Source: Psychrobacter sp. Pi2-52
GTDB lineage: Bacteria > Pseudomonadota > Gammaproteobacteria > Pseudomonadales > Moraxellaceae
Assembly: GCF_904846705.1 (NCBI RefSeq)
Contig: NZ_CAJHBS010000003.1
Span: forward strand, 124,001 to 188,000
DNA length: 64,000 nt
Reading direction: 5' to 3'
Part shown: one piece after another, positions 10,333 to 19,001 of the stretch
Layout: each line of letters begins with the position of its first letter
Position numbering within the stretch: position 1 is the first letter of the stretch
Program-made: the position numbers and the translations under genes
The notes under the pieces: model-generated
Database searches by the model: none
Seen by the model: the letters and a program-made list of their open reading frames with translations, nothing else
What the model was told of the DNA's origin: nothing

Positions 10333-10439
10333 TACGTTTTATACTTATTTATATAATATTTGATAATTTTACATAATGACGGTGCATTTGTATACTGGTC
10401 TCACGTTAAACAAGAGTACAGCAAACAGGAGCACAAGCT

Positions 10440-10940
10440 ATGAACAACGTTTATCCAAGAAGCTTTTCGCACATCGGTCTATCAGTCCCTGACTTAGATG
10501 CCGCCGTAAAATTTTATACTGAAGTGATGGGTTGGTATACCATCATGGAACCAACTGAGATTGTCGAAGATGATAGCCCGATTGGTGAGATGTGTACTGA
10601 AGTATTCGGTGCAGGTTGGGGCAGCTTCCGTATCGCTCACCTATCTACTGGTGACCGTATCGGTGTTGAGATTTTTGAATTCAAAAATCAAGAAAACCCT
10701 GAAAACAACTTCGAATACTGGAAAACAGGTATCTTTCACTTCTGCGTCCAAGATCCAAACGTTGAAGAACTGGCTGAGCGTATGGTTGCAGCAGGTGGTA
10801 AAAAGCGTATGGAAAAACCACGCTACTACTACCCTGGCGAAAAACCTTACCGTATGATTTATATGGAAGACCCGTTCGGTAACATCGTTGAGATATATAG
10901 CCACAGCTACGAGCTTATCTATAGTGAAGGCGCATACTAA
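10440..10940 (+). CDS. VOC (glyoxalase/dioxygenase fold) protein
   Basis: 166 residues. It has two beta-alpha-beta-beta-beta halves of the vicinal oxygen chelate fold, starting SFSHIGLSVPDLDAAVKFYTEVMGW and ending YMEDPFGNIVEIYSHSYEL. Metal ligands can be seen as His in SHIGL, Glu in GVEIFEF, His in FHFCVQ and Glu in NIVEIY. The family includes glyoxalase I, fosfomycin-resistance proteins and dioxygenases; the substrate cannot be told. A strong CAGGAG ribosome site precedes the ATG. It is divergent from a LysR gene that probably regulates it. Confidence 0.88.
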   Translation: MNNVYPRSFSHIGLSVPDLDAAVKFYTEVMGWYTIMEPTEIVEDDSPIGEMCTEVFGAGWGSFRIAHLSTGDRIGVEIFEFKNQENPENNFEYWKTGIFHFCVQDPNVEELAERMVAAGGKKRMEKPRYYYPGEKPYRMIYMEDPFGNIVEIYSHSYELIYSEGAY

Positions 10941-10991
10941 GTTCAGTATAAATTTAGCTTAGTATAAATTTAAATTAGTATAGAGTTAGCT

Positions 10992-11098
10992 TATAGTCAA
11001 GTCTATATAAATCCGCTACAGCGTCATCCTCGCTAAGCATACTAATGTATAACTTGCACTCGGTTTCCTTGTATCGAAATTATATTGAACTGACTATA
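10992..11098. repeat. Dispersed 107-bp repeat copy A
   Basis: Begins TATAGTCAA and ends TGACTATA (complementary termini), 107 bp long. Shares with copy B (12661-12767) the blocks TACAGCGT, CCTCGCT and GCACTCGGTT.CCTTGTA, and with copy C (18740-18846) when reversed. The size and inverted ends suggest a small non-autonomous mobile or REP-like element typical of this genus. It lies after the VOC gene and before its terminator. Confidence 0.75.
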
Positions 11099-11115
11099 TA
11101 TCTGACTGAAAAACC

Positions 11116-11151
11116 AATAGCGTACTCATCATCTGAGTGCGCTATTTTTTT
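11116..11151 (+). terminator. Intrinsic terminator of the VOC gene
   Basis: Stem AATAGCGTACTCA / TGAGTGCGCTATT with one T-G pair and a 5-nt loop, followed by seven T. It is 175 bp after the stop because repeat copy A lies between. Confidence 0.85.
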
Positions 11152-11277
11152 CGTGCGCTTTCTATGTGCTCCATCTATTGTATAGAATATGAGCCATGCT
11201 ACTATTTAAAACGCTTGATATAAATTCATAGATAGCAGCATTTGCCAAACCAAACAACCCATTATCAAGGATGATAA

Positions 11278-12090
11278 ATGACACAGTCTGACATTACTCT
11301 AGACCTAGATGACCTTCTGGTTATTAGAGAAGACAATAAAGAAAGTGGCGTTGTCACGCTCACCTTAAACCGACCAAAGCAATTCAATGCCTTATCCGTT
11401 GAGCTACTCTCTGCGCTACAAGCGGAACTGGACAGTATCGCTCAAGACGATACGATCAGAGTCATGGTTATTCAAGCGACAGGCAAGGCATTCTGTGCTG
11501 GTCACAATCTAAAACAAATGCGTGCACACTCAGATGCAGCGTTTCATCGTGCCCTATTCCAACAATGTAGTAAAATGATGCTTACCATTAACCGTATGCC
11601 GCAAGTCGTCATTGCAAAAGTACAAGGCATTGCCACAGCCGCAGGATGTCAGCTGGTCGCCGCTTGTGACTTGGCCGTTGCCGCTGATAGTGCAAGATTT
11701 GCTACTTCTGGGATAAACGTTGGACTGTTCTGCTCCACACCTGCTGTAGCCGTCAGTCGCAATTTACCCCGCAAGCAGGCATTTGAGATGCTAATTACAG
11801 GTGAGTTTATCGATCCACACACTGCCTTGCAATATGGCTTGATCAATCGAGTATCAGCAGCAGAGCAACTCGATCAAACACTACAGTCACTGATAACAGC
11901 AATCACTGCCAAATCTCCGGTAGCAGTAAGAACTGGCAAAGATATGTTTTATAAGCAGCTGAGCATGAACATCGAAGATGCGTATGATTATGCTAGTGAA
12001 GTTATGACGGGCAATATGATGGTAGACGATGTGGGTGAAGGGATTGATGCTTTTATTGAGAAGCGCCAAGCAGTATGGAAAGGGTGTTAG
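11278..12090 (+). CDS. Enoyl-CoA hydratase/isomerase family protein
   Basis: 270 residues of the crotonase superfamily. The CoA-binding and oxyanion-hole blocks are visible: LNRPKQFNALS (about 37-47), ATGKAFCAGHNLKQM (about 66-80) and IATAAGCQLVAACDLAVAADSARF (about 118-140). The usual catalytic Glu of EGGCxL hydratases is not at its standard place (TAAGCQL), so true hydratase activity on a fatty enoyl-CoA is uncertain. The sequence is close to the ECHDC3-like branch. It has a GGATGATAA leader and a shared bidirectional terminator downstream. Confidence 0.88.
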   Translation: MTQSDITLDLDDLLVIREDNKESGVVTLTLNRPKQFNALSVELLSALQAELDSIAQDDTIRVMVIQATGKAFCAGHNLKQMRAHSDAAFHRALFQQCSKMMLTINRMPQVVIAKVQGIATAAGCQLVAACDLAVAADSARFATSGINVGLFCSTPAVAVSRNLPRKQAFEMLITGEFIDPHTALQYGLINRVSAAEQLDQTLQSLITAITAKSPVAVRTGKDMFYKQLSMNIEDAYDYASEVMTGNMMVDDVGEGIDAFIEKRQAVWKGC

Positions 12091-12202
12091 TACCTATGAC
12101 ACTAATGACTGTATCGTTTAGCTGACGTCATATAGCGTAGGCTTTATCTAGAAAGCTAGCACGCCCTTTTTCAATAATTAAATTTGCTTATTGCCAAGCA
12201 TA

Positions 12203-12238
12203 AAAAAGGCCACGATATCATTATCATGGCCTTTTTTA
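12203..12238. terminator. Bidirectional terminator between convergent genes
   Basis: AAAAAAGGCCA / TGGCCTTTTTT stem extended by GAT/ATC with one mismatch, A-run on one side and T-run on the other. It serves the enoyl-CoA hydratase gene on the plus strand and ridA on the minus strand. Confidence 0.9.
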
Positions 12239-12279
12239 TTTCTATTTGATACGGATGCTATAGGTACTATGAGCAGTCT

Positions 12280-12621
12280 TTACTCAGCAGCGATGGCGAT
12301 CATCTCAACCAATAGCTCAGGACGTGCCAAAGCTGACTCGCCACAAGCGCGAGCCGGTGGCTGAACACCTTCAAACCACTGGTCATAAACTTCATTCATA
12401 GCAGCAAAATCAGCCATGTCTTTGATCCAAACCGTGACTGATAGTAGCTTTGATTTATCACTACCTACCTCTTCTAGCAACGTTTGAATTTTTTCTAGAC
12501 AAGTCAATGTTTGCGCTTTGATATCGTCTTCTGCATTACCTACCTGACCACACAAATAGATCGTCTGGTTATGGATTACGGTTTTGCTCATACGTTGATT
12601 GCTGTGTAGCTTCTTAATCAT
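12280..12621 (-). CDS. RidA/YjgF family enamine-imine deaminase
   Basis: 113 residues of the Rid (YER057c/YjgF/UK114) superfamily. It has the trimer-core pattern YLCGQVGNAEDDIKAQTLTCLEKIQTLLEEVG and the active-site loop PPARACGESALARPELLVEMIAIA with the conserved Arg and Glu. Rid proteins hydrolyse reactive enamines or imines made by amino-acid oxidation. It lies downstream of a D-amino-acid-dehydrogenase-like gene on the same strand, and the imine product of such an enzyme is a natural Rid substrate. The sequence is nearer to the YoaB-like Rid subgroup than to E. coli RidA. Confidence 0.88.
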   Translation of the reverse strand: MIKKLHSNQRMSKTVIHNQTIYLCGQVGNAEDDIKAQTLTCLEKIQTLLEEVGSDKSKLLSVTVWIKDMADFAAMNEVYDQWFEGVQPPARACGESALARPELLVEMIAIAAE

Positions 12622-12660
12622 GTCTATACCTTTTATTTATTAATTTAATTCTGTGCTAAC

Positions 12661-12767
12661 TATAGTCAATCCACTATAAAAGCGTTACAGCGTTAACCTC
12701 GCTTGAAGTATGACATATACATCTGCACTCGGTTGCCTTGTACCGCTCTTAAATTGGATCAACTATA
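12661..12767. repeat. Dispersed 107-bp repeat copy B
   Basis: Same length and orientation as copy A, beginning TATAGTCAA and ending AACTATA, with shared internal blocks TACAGCGT, CCTCGCTT and TGCACTCGGTTGCCTTGTA. It lies between the dadA-like gene and ridA and fills most of the 160-bp gap. Confidence 0.75.
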
Positions 12768-12781
12768 TATCAGATACGCGC

Positions 12782-14029
12782 TTAGTTAGAAAAACGCTGG
12801 GCACTAAATGGTGCAAGATCGACCAATGTAGGCTTATCGTGAATCATTTCTTCAACCAGACGCCCTGTCATTGGCCCTAAGGTAAAGCCTTGATGGCTGT
12901 GACCAAATGCGAACCATAGTTTGTCATGCTTGTCAGCAGGACCGATTACTGGCTTCATATCAGGCATACAAGGACGAGAGCCTGCCCATGCTTCACTCTC
13001 AACCGCATCTTCTAGTGGCAAGATTTTTTTAGCCAGCTTCAATACAGTTTTTAACTGACCAAAGTTCTTTGGCGCATTCATCGTGGTCATCTCAGCACCA
13101 GTAGTGATACGGATACCCTGCTGCATCGGCCCCATCACAAAACCTTTGTCCATATCAAACATACTGTGATTGATCGTGTTCTTTTCTGTCACTTTGAAAT
13201 GCTGATGATAACCGCGCATTGGGAACAATGGCAAGTTATAGCCAAGTGGTCTGATCAAATCATTAGACCATGGGCCTGCTGCGATAACCAATTTGTCACT
13301 ATAGTAGGTATCGTTATCCGTGATAACTTTCCAGCCTTCGCCATCTTGAACGATTTCTTTCACATCGCTTTCTTTAATCGTACCCTGCATATCTTGGAAG
13401 TTTTTCGCATACGCTTTGACTAGCGAACTTGGGTTCGATACTTGCCAAGAGTTTTTCCAATGAATCGCGCCAACGAAACCTTCAAAATTGGCACTCGGCT
13501 CCATGGCTTTTAGTTCTGTAAGGTTTAACACATTATGCTCAACACCTTGGTTACGTGCGTCGATGGCTGATACTTGTGCTTCTTTAAACGTCTCTTCCGA
13601 GCGATGCAATTGCAACCAACCATCACGAGTAATGAGCTCGTCAGCACCAGAAGCTTCAATCATGGTTTGGTGCTCACTGGTACAATGCTCAATCAGCGTC
13701 TGCCATTCTGATTCAATCTTTTTGACTGAAGCTGGCGTAGAGTATTTCCAGTACTGAAGCAGGGCTTGGTGATAACGCAAAATGGCCGGAATACGATAGC
13801 GAATATCGGTACCTTGGTTTGGTAACACTCTGATCATTTCTGTCAGCTGACGAGGAAAAGGATGTGTATGAATGGCTTCGCGCTGAATCAATCCTGCATT
13901 GCCATATGAGGTCTCTGACCCTGGCAATTTTTTGTCTAACAATAATACATTTGAGTTATTTTTTTGTAGATGCCACGCGATTGACGTGCCAACCATACCT
14001 GCACCGATAACGATAACTTCGTAGCGCAT
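12782..14029 (-). CDS. FAD-dependent D-amino acid dehydrogenase-like oxidoreductase
   Basis: 415 residues of the DAO/DadA family. An FAD-binding GxGxxG motif is at the start (VIVIGAGMVGTSIAWHL), a DAO core follows, and the C-terminal flavin motif is GSRPCMPDMKPVIG...WFAFGHSHQGFTLGP. These membrane-associated enzymes oxidise D-amino acids to imino and keto acids and pass electrons to the respiratory chain. The RidA-like gene downstream would remove the imine. The ATG is preceded by AAGGATAGGTT. The substrate cannot be assigned; hydroxyproline or other D-amino acids are possible. Confidence 0.88.
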   Translation of the reverse strand: MRYEVIVIGAGMVGTSIAWHLQKNNSNVLLLDKKLPGSETSYGNAGLIQREAIHTHPFPRQLTEMIRVLPNQGTDIRYRIPAILRYHQALLQYWKYSTPASVKKIESEWQTLIEHCTSEHQTMIEASGADELITRDGWLQLHRSEETFKEAQVSAIDARNQGVEHNVLNLTELKAMEPSANFEGFVGAIHWKNSWQVSNPSSLVKAYAKNFQDMQGTIKESDVKEIVQDGEGWKVITDNDTYYSDKLVIAAGPWSNDLIRPLGYNLPLFPMRGYHQHFKVTEKNTINHSMFDMDKGFVMGPMQQGIRITTGAEMTTMNAPKNFGQLKTVLKLAKKILPLEDAVESEAWAGSRPCMPDMKPVIGPADKHDKLWFAFGHSHQGFTLGPMTGRLVEEMIHDKPTLVDLAPFSAQRFSN

Positions 14030-14371
14030 AACCTATCCTTTTCTTAGGGTGTTAATACAGAGTATCAAATATAAGGGTCTAACAGAATTAGGTGGTAATA
14101 GTAACGCATTAGGATAAATTTGAAACCCTTATCTGAGAAATATTTTCGCGTCACATACTTTTGGTTATGGGGTTTTTGAGAAGGTATTTTTGATAGGAAT
14201 AATACTAGTTCTGAGCAATAATCTAGCAATAAATTTGATGAAAATATCGTCAAATTATCCCATTTTTTTGACCATGAAACTTTCGACTATTCGAAAGCTC
14301 ATTTATCTATATTACTGCATAGCCTTATTAGCTTATGTTTAATTGATTGGATAATCAACTAAACATGGGTA
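14030..14371. other. Intergenic region with nothing recognised
   Basis: 342 bp between the 5' end of the dadA-like gene and the 3' end of the helicase gene. A 62-codon minus-strand frame is present but lacks a ribosome site and any motif. No hairpin, tRNA or repeat was recognised. Confidence 0.4.
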
Positions 14372-16576
14372 TTACCACCAAATGGGATCATCGTCTTCTA
14401 TCATGGTCCGCCTTGTCGTCTCAACCGTTACCTCTTCCGCAGATAGCTCAGCGATAAAACGTGACGGCTTATCAAAGTATCCAGAATAACTAGAAAAGTA
14501 ATTTGGCGCGGTCAAATATAACTGCGTCTTTGCACGACTACAGGCAACATAAAAAAGCTTACGTTCTTCTTCTAACGCTTCAAAGTCATCTAAAGAACGG
14601 TGATGCGGCGTGATGCCATCTACCAATGAGTTAACAAACACTACTGACCACTCAAGGCCTTTAGCGCTATGAATGGTCGAGATAGTGACTTTGTCATTGC
14701 TACTGTCTTGTCCATTATTCGAATTGCCCATGACAGCAACCGAATCATTGGGTGGGTCTAAAGCGAGATTTTCTAAAAAGCTATCAAGGCTTGTGTGCTC
14801 TGTCGCTAGGTTCTTTAGCACCCGAAAATCTTCGGTACGCTCACGCCAATTATCTTCAATCAGCTTTAACACTGGAATATAAAACTCAAGAATATGTTCA
14901 ATAGCTGTCTCGACTGACTCAGCTTGCTGTGCCTTGATAAGCGCATGATATAGAGGCTCTAGCTGATCACTTTTTTTCGCAAAGGGCGCGGCCAGTAAAG
15001 ATTCAAACGCATTATTGTCAGCAGTAATAGCTTGGGTTAAGCGCGTCGCCGTCACTGCACCCACCCCTTTAAACAAGGTTAAAATACGATGCCAAGCAAT
15101 CGTGTCATTTGGGTTATAGAGTATTTTGACAAAGGCCAATACATCTTTGATATGACGTCTTTCAATGAACTTGATACCGCCCACCACGATAAAGGGAATA
15201 TTGCGCGCCATAAACTCTAGCTGTACGTAATTGGACTGAAAAGACGTACGGCATAATACCGCAAAGTCGTTGTAGTCATACTCTGGCTTTAGCGCGACAA
15301 TCTTATCAGTGATATAGCCCGCTTCTTTTGGCTCATCACTGAGTCGTCGAAATACTGGCTTGTGTCCTTCTATTGGCGCATCAGAATACAGCTGCTTTTG
15401 ATAGCCTAGCGTGATTTGCGCGGATAACGCATTGATATAATTTAAAACGGATGGCGAGCTACGATAATTTTGCTCAAGCTTAATAAGTTTGGCTTGAGGA
15501 TAAGTCTCACCGAACAGAAGAATGTTTTCATAATTGGCACCGCGAAACGCGTAAATACTTTGATTGTCGTCACCAACTACCATCAGCGATACCGAGTCAG
15601 GCTCACATATTAAGTCGATTAGCTGCTTTTGCGGAATATTGGTGTCTTGGTATTCATCAACCATAATGTAACGATATTGGCTTTGCAGCAGCTGTCGAAA
15701 GGTGTCATTGGTTTTTAAATGATGCACTACTTGGCTAATTATGTCATCAAAATCATATAAGTGATTGGCGCGCTTATACTCATGAAAGTCAACTGCCAGC
15801 TGCTCGATGATAGGAATATGCACGGCAATATCTGGGTAGTTACTTTCGATTAAGTCACGAATTTGTATACGTCTATTTCTAGACGTCGAGATGATATTTT
15901 GCAGCGTTTTTTTACGCGGAAAGGCTTGTGCCTTGGTTTGAGCAGGATACTTTTTTTCTTTATGCACCAAGTCGATAGCGTCCTCACTATCGCCAGTATC
16001 CAAAATGGTAAACCTTGGATTGATACCGAGTAGCCCTGAATATTGACGTAGTAACATATTACAAAACGAGTGAAAAGTACCACTAGTGATGCTATTTAAT
16101 GCTTTATCAGTTGGCAGCTTATCCTCAGCCAACTCTTCATCTGATAGTTCTTGATTTGAAAGACTGCTAGCTAGCAAGGATTTAGCTCGATCTTTTATTT
16201 CATTTGCCGCTTTACGCGTAAAGGTCAGTAGCAAAATCTCTTTAGGCGACACCCCGTTTTCCAATAGATAACTGGTGCGATAGGTCAAAGTTTTGGTCTT
16301 GCCCGAACCTGCACCAGCAATGACTAATACTTTGCCTTCGATCGTAGTCGCGGCCATTAACTGATCGGGATTTAACTCTCTAGCATAATCGACTTTTAAT
16401 CCCAATCCACTATCTAGCCTCTGCTTTAATAACTTGAGGTTCTTCGTCTCATCAGTATCAATTAAATTTGCCTCTAGTTTTTTAATAGCCTGTTCAAGCC
16501 GAGTCAGTTTAGGCTTCATCTCAAGGAAGTTCTGCGGGTATTTATAGTGGCGTGTGTCAAAAATCGAGGTTGTCAT
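14372..16576 (-). CDS. UvrD/Rep-type superfamily 1 DNA helicase
   Basis: 734 residues. Helicase motif I is VIAGAGSGKTKTL (about 84-96) after the Q-motif LNPDQLMA; motif II is MVDEYQDTN (about 310); motif III is VVGDDNQSIYAFRGA; motif IV includes LEQNYRSSPSVL; motif V/VI include TIHSAKGLEW and RKLFYVACSRAKTQLYL. It is a 3'-5' ATP-dependent helicase, presumably in repair or replication restart. A 60-residue extension precedes the helicase core. It ends with an acidic DDDPIWW tail. It is a single gene, divergent from ychF. Confidence 0.93.
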   Translation of the reverse strand: MTTSIFDTRHYKYPQNFLEMKPKLTRLEQAIKKLEANLIDTDETKNLKLLKQRLDSGLGLKVDYARELNPDQLMAATTIEGKVLVIAGAGSGKTKTLTYRTSYLLENGVSPKEILLLTFTRKAANEIKDRAKSLLASSLSNQELSDEELAEDKLPTDKALNSITSGTFHSFCNMLLRQYSGLLGINPRFTILDTGDSEDAIDLVHKEKKYPAQTKAQAFPRKKTLQNIISTSRNRRIQIRDLIESNYPDIAVHIPIIEQLAVDFHEYKRANHLYDFDDIISQVVHHLKTNDTFRQLLQSQYRYIMVDEYQDTNIPQKQLIDLICEPDSVSLMVVGDDNQSIYAFRGANYENILLFGETYPQAKLIKLEQNYRSSPSVLNYINALSAQITLGYQKQLYSDAPIEGHKPVFRRLSDEPKEAGYITDKIVALKPEYDYNDFAVLCRTSFQSNYVQLEFMARNIPFIVVGGIKFIERRHIKDVLAFVKILYNPNDTIAWHRILTLFKGVGAVTATRLTQAITADNNAFESLLAAPFAKKSDQLEPLYHALIKAQQAESVETAIEHILEFYIPVLKLIEDNWRERTEDFRVLKNLATEHTSLDSFLENLALDPPNDSVAVMGNSNNGQDSSNDKVTISTIHSAKGLEWSVVFVNSLVDGITPHHRSLDDFEALEEERKLFYVACSRAKTQLYLTAPNYFSSYSGYFDKPSRFIAELSAEEVTVETTRRTMIEDDDPIWW

Positions 16577-16904
16577 TGTCTAAAATTGCCTTACATTTTA
16601 TTTTGGCGATATTATCAGCGTATGTCTGACTGTTTATAGCTTTAGAATAAGTATGATTTGCTAAAATTGACAGAATATATGTGCTGAATTTACGTGAAGT
16701 TCAAGCCCTTATCTATGCGTGACAGTTTAGCATATTAAAAAATAGGATTTATTAGCCCACATAAGCTATGCGTCACTCTTATTGATTCGCCTTATTCATT
16801 TTTAAGCCTCTAATATGACCTGCTTTTATCATAAAGTTGCTTATCATTATCAGGTAAAAACCTGAGCATATACCGTAACAACCTCACCCCTATTCAGGTA
16901 AATT

Positions 16905-16913
16905 TGCTACAAT
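16905..16913 (+). promoter_or_regulatory. Candidate extended -10 promoter of ychF
   Basis: TGCTACAAT, an extended -10 element, 73 bp before the ychF start, without a clear -35. It lies in the 409-bp divergent gap (16577-16985) between the helicase gene and ychF, where I saw nothing else but AT-rich sequence and an AGGT-rich patch. Confidence 0.45.
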
Positions 16914-16985
16914 GTGCCCAATTTTGATTTATCATTTAACCAAACTTTATACCAACTGATTTTATTAATACATTGAGAGAATGTT

Positions 16986-18077
16986 ATGGGTTTTAATTGC
17001 GGCATCGTCGGCCTACCAAACGTGGGTAAATCCACCTTGTTTAATGCGTTGACCAAAGCGGGTATCGCCGCTGAAAACTTTCCATTTTGTACCAAAGATC
17101 CCAACACGGGTATCGTGCCAGTACCAGACCCACGCCTAAAGCAACTGGCTGATATCGTCAATCCTGAACGCGTTCTACCAACGACCATGGAGTTTGTTGA
17201 TATCGCAGGTTTGGTCGCAGGCGCGTCGAAAGGCGAAGGCATGGGTAACCAGTTCCTAGCCAACATCCGTGAGACCGATGCGATTGCTCATGTTGTACGC
17301 TGTTTTGATGATGACAATGTGGTGCACGTTGATGGTCGCGTTAGCCCGATTGATGATATCGAAACCATCAACACTGAACTGGCACTTGCTGATTTAGAAG
17401 CTGTTGAGCGCGCAATCCACAACCAAACCAAAAAGGCTAAAGGTGGTGATAAGGACGCGCAAGCATTGCTTGATGTGTTCAAAAAAGTTGAACCATTATT
17501 AGCAGAAGGTAAAGCGGCTCGTGCAGCTAATCTAGACGCTGATGAGAAAAAACTGATCAGAAGCTATGGTTTAATTACGCTAAAGCCGACCATGTATATC
17601 GCTAACGTCTCTGAAGATGGTTTTGAAAACAACCCATATCTTGACGCTGTTCGTGACTATGCCACTGGTGAAGATTCTATCGTCATCGCGCTATGCAATC
17701 AGATCGAATCTGAAATTGCACAGCTCGATGAAGATGATAAAAAAGACTTCCTAGCTGAAATGGATATGGAAGAAGCCGGTCTTGACCAAGTAATCCGTGG
17801 TGGCTATGACTTACTTGATATGCAGACTTACTTTACCGCTGGCGTAAAAGAAGTACGTGCTTGGACTGTCGCTATTGGTGCGACAGCGCCGCAAGCAGCT
17901 GGCGTGATTCATACTGATTTTGAGCGTGGTTTTATTCGTGCTGAAGTCATTGCGTATGATGACTTTATCGAATACAACGGTGAAAAAGGCGCTGCTGCTG
18001 CTGGTAAATCGCGTTTAGAAGGTAAAACTTACATCGTACAAGATGGCGATGTGATGCACTTTAGATTTAACGTGTAA
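16986..18077 (+). CDS. ychF: Redox-regulated ATPase YchF
   Basis: 363 residues, the exact family size. The P-loop is [21 protein letters not shown] (starts residue 6), followed by the Obg/YchF switch [27 protein letters not shown], the NQIE nucleotide motif region, and a C-terminal TGS domain. YchF is an ATPase of the OBG family that binds the ribosome and represses the oxidative stress response. In many bacteria it follows pth; here it stands alone after the helicase. A GAGAG ribosome site is 9 bp upstream. Confidence 0.97.
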   Translation: MGFNCGIVGLPNVGKSTLFNALTKAGIAAENFPFCTKDPNTGIVPVPDPRLKQLADIVNPERVLPTTMEFVDIAGLVAGASKGEGMGNQFLANIRETDAIAHVVRCFDDDNVVHVDGRVSPIDDIETINTELALADLEAVERAIHNQTKKAKGGDKDAQALLDVFKKVEPLLAEGKAARAANLDADEKKLIRSYGLITLKPTMYIANVSEDGFENNPYLDAVRDYATGEDSIVIALCNQIESEIAQLDEDDKKDFLAEMDMEEAGLDQVIRGGYDLLDMQTYFTAGVKEVRAWTVAIGATAPQAAGVIHTDFERGFIRAEVIAYDDFIEYNGEKGAAAAGKSRLEGKTYIVQDGDVMHFRFNV

Positions 18078-18109
18078 CTTTAAATAGTATAGCTTGTTTA
18101 AAGTTAATT

Positions 18110-18147
18110 AGCCGATGTTGGATATTCTCCATCATCGGCTTTATTTT
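18110..18147 (+). terminator. Intrinsic terminator of ychF
   Basis: AGCCGATGTTGGA / TCCATCATCGGCT with one mismatch, 5-nt loop and TTATTTT tail, 32 bp after the stop. Confidence 0.85.
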
Positions 18148-18205
18148 GTCATTATATTGTTATATTATAACATATCTTTATTTTGCTTATTTGAGGAATT
18201 ATATT

Positions 18206-18739
18206 ATGGCGGCTTATTTTTCTAAACTTGCAGGTATTACTATACTAGGTAGTGTGATGGCTGGCTCTTTACTGGGCTGTCAGCCGAACAACGATACCGA
18301 TGCAGTGGTATCTGAAGAAGCACCAGTAGATAATCACGTCGAGCATGAACAAGATCATGAGATGCATGATGATAAAGAGCATGAAGAGCACGACCACGAA
18401 GAACATACGCACGCAGGTCACGATCATGAAGCACACGCCAGCAACAGCACTCCTTTCTCTTGTGAGCCTACTGCTACTATCGGCGTTTCTTATCATAGCG
18501 ACAGTACACCACAGACAGCGCATTTGCTCATCGATGGTATCGAATACGATTTAACAGCTGCCGCTAATAGTGAAACTGATGCTGATAAGGGCATCTATAC
18601 AAGCGATATTGGATTAGACGATACCCACGGCATCATATGGCAAGTAAATGGAGACAAAGCCACATTGCTTAATAAAACACTGGACAGCGATGTCGCTATC
18701 GACAAGGAAGACGTACTTTTTAGCTGTCAAAAGTCTTAA
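18206..18739 (+). CDS. Lipoprotein with His-rich linker and MliC-like domain
   Basis: 177 residues from the ATG at 18206, chosen because GAGGAA lies 9 bp upstream and a signal peptide begins there. The lipobox LLGC puts the lipidated Cys at residue 25. A strongly His/Asp/Glu-rich segment (about residues 44-80, many HD/HE pairs) resembles metal-binding linkers of zinc or nickel proteins. The C-terminal part starts FSCEPTATIGVSYHSD and has GIIWQVNGDKATLL before a final Cys, the pattern of the MliC/PliC lysozyme-inhibitor fold. The lysozyme inhibitor role is inference; a metal-linked envelope role is also possible. Confidence 0.75.
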   Translation: MAAYFSKLAGITILGSVMAGSLLGCQPNNDTDAVVSEEAPVDNHVEHEQDHEMHDDKEHEEHDHEEHTHAGHDHEAHASNSTPFSCEPTATIGVSYHSDSTPQTAHLLIDGIEYDLTAAANSETDADKGIYTSDIGLDDTHGIIWQVNGDKATLLNKTLDSDVAIDKEDVLFSCQKS

Positions 18740-18846
18740 TATAGTTAATTCAATATAATTTGAATACAAGCAAGGCGAGTGAAAGCACTACCAATAGTAG
18801 GTTAAGTAAAACTGGCACCGTATCCAATTTATAGGGCATTAACTCT
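18740..18846. repeat. Dispersed 107-bp repeat copy C (reverse of A and B)
   Basis: Starts exactly at the end of the lipoprotein gene. It begins TATAGTTAATTCAATATAATTT, aligning with the reverse complement of copy A, and shares AAG.AA..CGAGTG. It has the same 107-bp length and a complementary end (TTAACTCTA). Copy C is in the opposite orientation to A and B. Confidence 0.65.
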
Positions 18847-19001
18847 AGTCAAAGAAGTCAAACGGGTACAAGCCCGCCGACTGCAGATTGTACAAATAGT
18901 AGCTCTAAGGAAGGTAACGCCGTAGCCGTTTAGTAGTTCCCTGACTATATAGCTGAACCAAGGGCGCTATTTTGCTATGCTAGAGGCTCCCTTGGTTCCG
19001 G

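Noticed and set aside
14065..14253. 62-codon minus-strand frame between the dadA-like and helicase genes
   Set aside because: No ribosome site, no motif, in AT-rich intergenic DNA.
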